This document shows, piece after piece, positions 59,370 through 64,000 of a stretch of DNA of 64,000 nucleotides. The DNA is from Ilex aquifolium (lineage: Eukaryota > Streptophyta > Magnoliopsida > Aquifoliales > Aquifoliaceae): positions 27,778,311 to 27,842,310 of the forward strand of contig OX637403.1 of NCBI GenBank assembly GCA_951799425.1. Direction: 5' to 3'. Every line of letters begins with the position of its first letter. Positions within the stretch are counted from its first letter, which is position 1. Position numbers and translations under genes: made by a program. The notes beneath the pieces were generated by a model. That model did no database searches. It had not been told where the DNA came from and saw only the letters and a program-made list of their open reading frames with translations.

Positions 59370-59526
59370 AATGTAACTCAAATTTTTAACCCAAATTGTA
59401 TCTCAAATAAAGGGAACTATTGAATGAGTGAATCCCATCAGCTTTTTTTAATGAGACTCACTGATCCAATGGTTCCCTTTCATTTGAGATGCAAATTTGG
59501 GTTACAAATTTGAATTACATAGCATT
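59370..59526. mobile_element. Palindromic MITE (157 bp)
   Basis: The left arm (AATGTAACTCAAATTT, AACCCAAATTGTATCTC, AAAGGGAACTATTGAATGAG) is inverted in the right arm ending TACATAGCATT. A half copy lies at 30725-30830. Confidence 0.65.
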
Positions 59527-60008
59527 GCTTAAAATTTATATCGAGGCTTAAGTATTTTTTGTTGAATAATTATGAAGTTAAATAAATGTGATTACGACTA
59601 GGAATTAGGAGTAGTGGATCTCGTCACCAAATAATATCATGTCATGTCATTTGGACTCTTAATTTGATCCCAAAATTTGGTCAGCGTGGTATTACCGAAT
59701 ATTATAACCACTAATAACTCTCACATTCAATAACTATTACGTGGTGTAGCCATAAATATTTACAATAAACTATTTATTGTAACTCTCAATCAAACACCCT
59801 GCAAATAAAAACTACAGTGCACTTGGCCACAATTCAAGTTGAAGACGCAAAACTACTAAATTGGCCAGTGTTAGTGAAAATGGTCTGAAGGAGTTGGAAA
59901 TCAACCAGCAAGACTAAAGAGTTGGAAATCATTGAGATCTTATAGAAGATAAGGGAAGAAAGATCTATACTGCTTTTGGCATTAACACTCCAAAAATGGA
60001 GTTACTTG

Positions 60009-60200
60009 TATGTGGATGACAGCAAAAGCACACCATTATCTTCTCTACTACAGTACCACTTTGAGCAAGTGTGTGTATGTACATTACTCTGCATTGGACC
60101 ACTCTCTGGTACACCCCAACTTCTCCTCCCATGTGCTTCAACCACTCCATTTTGCACAGACACGGTTTCAATTTCCAAACCCCCTTACACCTTATAAATA
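60009..60200 (+). promoter_or_regulatory. GRP2 promoter: blocks shared with GRP1 and a TATA box
   Basis: Block A 60009-60033 (TATGTGGATGACAGCAAAAG ...), block B 60094-60105 (TTGGACCACTCT), block C 60130-60147 (CATGTGCTTCAACCACTC), TATAAATA at 60193-60200. Same order and similar spacing as GRP1. Confidence 0.65.
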
Positions 60201-60253
60201 GCCACCATTTCTTGCATATCCAAGCCATGGTTGTGGAATTTAAACATATTTCC

Positions 60254-60931
60254 ATGGCTATTCACAAAGTTCTTGGTGTTGTTTTCTTTGCTTTAATGGG
60301 TTTAGGCATGTGTTCTGCCACCAGAGCCCTCCTCACTCTTGAAGGAGGGGTTGGCTACAACCAGGGATCAGGTGGTACTGTTGGGTATGGCCCAGGCCAT
60401 GGCATTGGTGCTGCTGGAGGGTATGGTGGTGGTGGAGGGGCTGGGGGAGGTTCCGGATATGGTGCTGGTGGAGAACATGGAATTGGATATGGTGGTGGTG
60501 GTGGGAATGGCGGTGGAGGTGGTTATGGTGCTGGAGGTGAACATGGTGTTGGATATGGTAGTGGAGGTGGTGCGGGATATGGTGGTGGAGGAGAGCATGG
60601 TGGTGGGTATGGAGCTGGTGGTTATGGTGGCGGCGGTGGTAATGGTGGTGGGGGTGGTTATGGTGCCGGCGGCGAGCATGGAGGTGGTTATGGTGGAGGT
60701 GAAGGAGGTGGCTATGGAGCAGGCGGAGAGCATGGTGGGGGATATGGAGGCGGAGGTGGACATGGTGGTGGTGGGGGAGGAGGCTATGGTGCGGGAGGAT
60801 CTGGAGGAGGAGGATATGGCAGTGGAGGTGGAGGCGGTGGAGGTGTAGGTAGTGGATATGGTGGTGGCGGTGGTGCCGGGTCTGGTGGTGGGGGTGGCTA
60901 TGTCGCCGGTGGTGAACATGGGTATCCATAA
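60254..60931 (+). CDS. Glycine-rich cell-wall structural protein (GRP2), C-terminus cut by a stop
   Basis: Intronless gene for 225 residues as read. Signal peptide MAIHKVLGVVFFALMGLGMC, then SATRALLTLEGGVGYNQGSG and Gly-rich units GYGAGGEHG(I/V/G)GYGGG, closest in style to bean GRP1.0/1.8. The TAA at 60929-60931 follows VAGGEHGYP. The same frame goes on for 17 Gly-rich codons, GGGGGSGEGGGHGGYIP, to a TGA at 60983-60985; that tail matches the GRP1 C-terminus (GGGEGGGHGGYAP). So the present stop is probably a recent nonsense change that trims the conserved tail. The start at 60254 is preferred over the ATG at 60227, which lies too close to the TATA box and is out of register with GRP1. The family is secreted to the cell wall of vascular tissue. 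Confidence 0.85.
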   Translation: MAIHKVLGVVFFALMGLGMCSATRALLTLEGGVGYNQGSGGTVGYGPGHGIGAAGGYGGGGGAGGGSGYGAGGEHGIGYGGGGGNGGGGGYGAGGEHGVGYGSGGGAGYGGGGEHGGGYGAGGYGGGGGNGGGGGYGAGGEHGGGYGGGEGGGYGAGGEHGGGYGGGGGHGGGGGGGYGAGGSGGGGYGSGGGGGGGVGSGYGGGGGAGSGGGGGYVAGGEHGYP

Positions 60932-60985
60932 GGAGGAGGAGGTGGGAGTGGTGAAGGTGGTGGTCATGGTGGGTACATCCCTTGA

Positions 60986-61348
60986 GAGTACCTTATCACT
61001 GTTTGGCTTGCCAAAAACCACCCGTCCTCCGATCTCTAGTATCAGACTAATTTGAGTAAGAGGATTATGGTTAATATTTTGGGAAATGCTATTTTATGAT
61101 TGTATGACCCTTTTTACTTCTTGGATGTAATCTTATGAATTAATGCATGGAATGGACTCTTAAAATTTGTATCTATGGCTGGCGGTAGACCTTGGTTATA
61201 CTCGTAACAAGAAAGAAAAGAAGAACACACAAAAAAAAGGAAGTTAAGTGAATTTGACTGTTTTTCACCTTATTATAGGAATAATAGAGTTACAACTTAT
61301 ATATAGACGTCAATTCAAAATGATAACTTTGTTCATCGTACACTGATT
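60986..61348. other. GRP2 3' flank
   Basis: No further gene seen. Confidence 0.5.
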
Positions 61349-61353
61349 GCACT

Positions 61354-62114
61354 TGATGATGCACAAAATTGTCTTGTGCAAGATCAACAGTCAAGTATGA
61401 GTAATGATGTAATTAATGAACAACTAACAAACAATCAATGGCAATCATGAAATTAAAGCGGTAAATAATATATCAACACAGAAATTTATAGTGGTTCGGT
61501 CTCGGTTGACCTACTCCACACTCGGGAACGACAGTGGTGGCCTGGTGTTCTTTATTGATGAATAAGAGTACTTGGGGAAGAGAGAGAGAGAGAGAGAACA
61601 ATGTGTGCAATGAAGTATGTGAGGTATTGGAAGCGTCCTCCTAGTCTTTGAGAGAGCTTACATTATATAGTTAGGGTAAGGCGGTGACGTGAGGAATGGG
61701 TCTTCCACTATTTTGGTAAGTACAATCTTAGTAGGAATAGATCTCTTTGGCAAGCACAATTAAGGTAGGAATAGATCTCCGTATCCCGATATTCTTTCCT
61801 TGTGCTCCTGTTCAGTCGGAGGAAGATCCTGATCTGGATTGGGCTCGATCCTCTTCTTAAACTTGCACTTGACTTGAGCAGGCTTGGACTTGTATTGAAG
61901 TACCAAAGTCAAGAGGAGTAGAGAGGAGGAGGCGCCCAAGGGGCCTGCCTAGGCGGCGCCCAAGGGCTGCCATGCTTCCTGCTTTGGGCGTTGACCTTGG
62001 GGCTTTGGGTGTTGACCTCTTGATAATGGGTTGACTCAGCTCTGTTTGAGCTCTTCTTTGGACTTTCTCGTTTTATTTTAATTGGGCTCGGCCCAAGCAA
62101 ATTCGGGCTCATCA
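61354..62114. mobile_element. Solo LTR (761 bp) with GCACT target duplication
   Basis: Starts TGATGATGCACAAAATTG and ends GGGCTCATCA; GCACT is repeated at 61349-61353 and 62115-62119. It has the same plan as the Ty3-type LTRs at 13715/17495: TTTATAGTGGTTCGGTC, GA-rich leader, TTATATAG, GGCGCCCAAGG modules and a GGGCTCGGCCC end. No internal region. Confidence 0.85.
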
Positions 62115-62119
62115 GCACT

Positions 62120-62751
62120 CATACTCTTAACTATTGGGATATGCATGAATCCGTTAAATTTAGTGAATATAAGTTATCTACTATCTTTTCGATCTTACCC
62201 CATCAGGTGGATAAGTTTCGGTGTTCAGCACAGTTGTTGCATCTCTATATTCACATCCATCCGAGTGCAAACCCATTTTCGCAGTGCTCAATTGTGCAAG
62301 AATAAGTGTTACGGATTATCATCATTTCATTGATGGTTGAATGACCCCACGAGCTACATAGACAAGTTGCTTAGTCAGTCCAGCAAAATCATACCATACC
62401 ATATAACCATTTCACGATATGTGTGTGTCATCCCCATCATTCCAATTTTATCGGATGTCCTCAATGTGCTCTCATCGAGTTCTATCTAATTGACGAAAAA
62501 AAAAAAAAAACTAGCTTGCATAATCTAATATGAGCTGAATGACAATTTAAAATGAATATTTCATTAGATCATAGGTCTGATTTTGTGACATCCAAGATGG
62601 TTATGGTTTCTAATTTGTTCATCTGACCCATTGTAGATAATGGATTTGTTATACAATGAAAGCATAGACAACACAGGGCAGTAGTTATTTGATTCCAGGC
62701 CGTTCAAACTCATGAATCTACCCTCCCGGAGAGGCTTCCCGGTCCTTTCCC
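62120..62751. other. Intergenic, no gene seen
   Basis: AT-rich sequence between the solo LTR and the 3' end of the USP-like gene; it may include that gene's 3' UTR. Confidence 0.45.
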
Positions 62752-63757
62752 TTATTTTTCCCTGGCTCCTCCTCCTATCTTCAGAATTTGTTTCAAATGG
62801 TCTGAAAGAATCAACACTGGACTACGTTGTGCCGATGAAGCCGGTGACTCTCCCGGTGTGCTCTCTACATCATCAACATGGGATCGGCCTTTGATCATGT
62901 CAACCTGTCCATCATCCTTCATTACAACTATGTTGCATGGAACTCTCTCAGCATAGTATTCTATGTACTTCCTGTGATGGTGCCTGTCAAAATTCATCAT
63001 AAAATATCAATATTTGTAACTCAGTATGTGGATTATCATCGTCATCGTGATCACAATGTTGATTATGATTACAGTTCATCGGTATGTGGATTGTTTTGAA
63101 CTGTCATTGTAATATCTTCTTTGTTTGGAATCAAAAAAAAAATATAGAGATTTACCTATCAAACACTACCAGTGTCGGATGAAGGTTTGTAATTTGCTCA
63201 ATAACAAGAAGGTTCAAAGGGTACCCGCTTCCAGTTCTCATTTGCGGCACCACCTATAATGCACAAAAACATTACAAACTTCAGTTGACGCCCTAGAGAA
63301 TATAAAGCCCATATATATGCGAATTGGAAAAAATAGGAATAGCAGGTACTATTTATTCTGTCCGTGGGATTGTAGCCAAGGATCGTCAACAAAACTTTAG
63401 GTATTCGTTGGATCCTTAAAATAGCTTTCAAATAACGTGTAAGTTACAAGATAAGCTTAGAGAAATGTTCATTTGTTGAGATCTTGGATGCTTACTGAAG
63501 AGGAGAATTGCGCGTGAGTGTGTGTGTGTGTGTGAGTGAGAGAGAGAGAGAGATTATATGATGTACCTATATAAGTACTGGAGCTTAGACAAATATAGGG
63601 AAATAATTAGGTGGTAATACCCCATATTTTCGGCAAAGATCTATGACTTGTTGAACCTTTTGGTACTTCACATCACTCTTCCACTCCGGTGTCTCTTTTG
63701 TGCTAAACAAATCTTCAAGATCCTTGGCCCAAATCTCGGACCACGTCTTAGACGAGA
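62752..63757 (-). CDS. USP-like (adenine nucleotide alpha hydrolase-like) protein, 3' exons only
   Basis: Three minus-strand exons join in frame. X, 63757-63621: acceptor TGTGCAG, SSKTWSEIWAKDLEDLFS ... VIDLCRKYG, donor GTATTA. Y, 63253-63156: acceptor ATTATAG, VVPQMRTGSGYPLNLLVIEQ, ITNLHPTLVVFD, donor GTAAAT. Z, 62983-62752: acceptor TTGACAG, RHHHRKYIEYYAERVPCNIV, MKDDGQVDMIKG, a Ser/Pro/Glu-rich linker and a short tail to TAA. The pattern of a Cys/Lys-rich helix, LHPTLVVFDR(H), a YYxxxVPCNIVVMK strand and a DMIKG end matches the C-terminal half of plant USP domains, including those at the N-terminus of some receptor-like kinases. No kinase domain follows, since Z ends in a stop. The 5' exons lie beyond position 64000. 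Family call is from memory of the motif. Confidence 0.65.
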
Positions 63758-63828
63758 CTGCACACCAAAAAAATAACACCATGCATTAAGAAGAACCTTT
63801 AGCCTAAGCACTCAAAAGGGCATTTGAA

Positions 63829-64000
63829 AATCCCATGGTAGCTCAAGTGATAAAAGAGATGAGTTGTAAACTCAGACGTCCTGAGTTAGAATCTTGGCAA
63901 CCGCTTAGAACCAAGTCATGAGGATTTTCTCTCTCATAAATACCCTAATCCCGGCGTAGATGATTTGCCTTTGATCGAACCGAGGAAAAGATTAGTCGAG
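63829..64000 (+). mobile_element. Probable tRNA-derived SINE, cut by the window edge
   Basis: CCATGGTAGCTCAAGTGATA resembles a Pol III A box and CTGAGTTAGAATCTTGG a B box about 50 bp later, the arrangement of plant tRNA-derived SINEs. It lies in an intron or 5' flank of the USP-like gene, opposite to its strand. The 3' tail is not in the window. Confidence 0.5.

Larger units (their letters stand above)
56106..60000. other. Intergenic, with hairpin MITEs
   Basis: No gene seen. MITEs at 56491-56752 and 59370-59526 are listed separately. 57248-57310 resembles an old repeat also seen at 18310. Confidence 0.45.

Noticed and set aside
60071-60253. N-terminal extension of GRP2 from the ORF start at 60071, or from the ATG at 60227
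   Set aside because: It would run upstream of the TATA box at 60193, or start within about 30 bp of it, and would place the signal peptide internally; the ATG at 60254 aligns with GRP1.
1-64000. CRISPR arrays, bacterial operons, ribosome-binding sites, phage or defence genes
   Set aside because: Intron-containing plant genes, LTR elements, Helitrons and MITEs show nuclear plant DNA; no regular short repeats with unique spacers were seen.

Overview
The window looks like nuclear DNA of a eudicot plant. It is AT-rich and non-operonic, genes are sparse and often split by GT-AG introns, and most of the sequence is transposon-derived. I name no species.

Host genes I can support are: (1) an intronless gene at 10176-10868 for a 230-aa protein with an N-terminal Cys/His cluster; (2) an intronless gamma-glutamylcyclotransferase/AIG2-like gene at 41275-41832; (3) a two-exon minus-strand gene at 43228-43960 for a 108-aa protein with two Cys-rich repeats; (4) and (5) a pair of glycine-rich cell-wall protein genes, GRP1 at 49562-50434 and GRP2 at 60254-60931, with shared promoter blocks, GRP2 being cut short by an in-frame stop; (6) the catalytic C-terminal part of a chlorophyllase at 53863-54479 with no N-terminal exon nearby; (7) the 3' exons of a minus-strand USP/adenine-nucleotide-alpha-hydrolase-like gene at 62752-63757 that runs off the right edge.

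The main structural theme is a Helitron-like family. Every recognisable copy lies with its 3' end to the left. On the minus strand copies begin TCTATATAATAAAG and end in a palindrome (CTGTGCCTTCAGGCACAG or a variant) followed about 10 nt later by CTAG. I count eleven 3' termini and seven 5' termini. Several copies sit head-to-tail with no or almost no spacer (687-2692, 4817-6159, 27481-33262). Short members carry an expandable GGN array just inside the 3' end; long members (27481-32727 and 36410-38574) carry other cargo, including three consecutive exon-like blocks with good splice sites.

Other mobile DNA includes a 4.4-kb non-autonomous Ty3-type LTR element on the minus strand (13715-18091) with a broken gag; two solo LTRs with perfect 5-bp target duplications (19950-21262, 61354-62114); three hAT-type MITEs with perfect 8-bp duplications (24943-25271, 34706-34937, 51167-51772); a MULE-like element with a perfect 9-bp duplication (25863-27342); a related 1.3-kb foldback element (52175-53512); a PIF/Harbinger-like insertion (54759-56072); several hairpin MITEs; a Copia gag remnant (267-660); and a probable tRNA-derived SINE at the right edge.

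The genes do not form a pathway cluster. The two GRPs are tandem duplicates separated by about 10 kb, and the chlorophyllase fragment and several transposons have landed between them.
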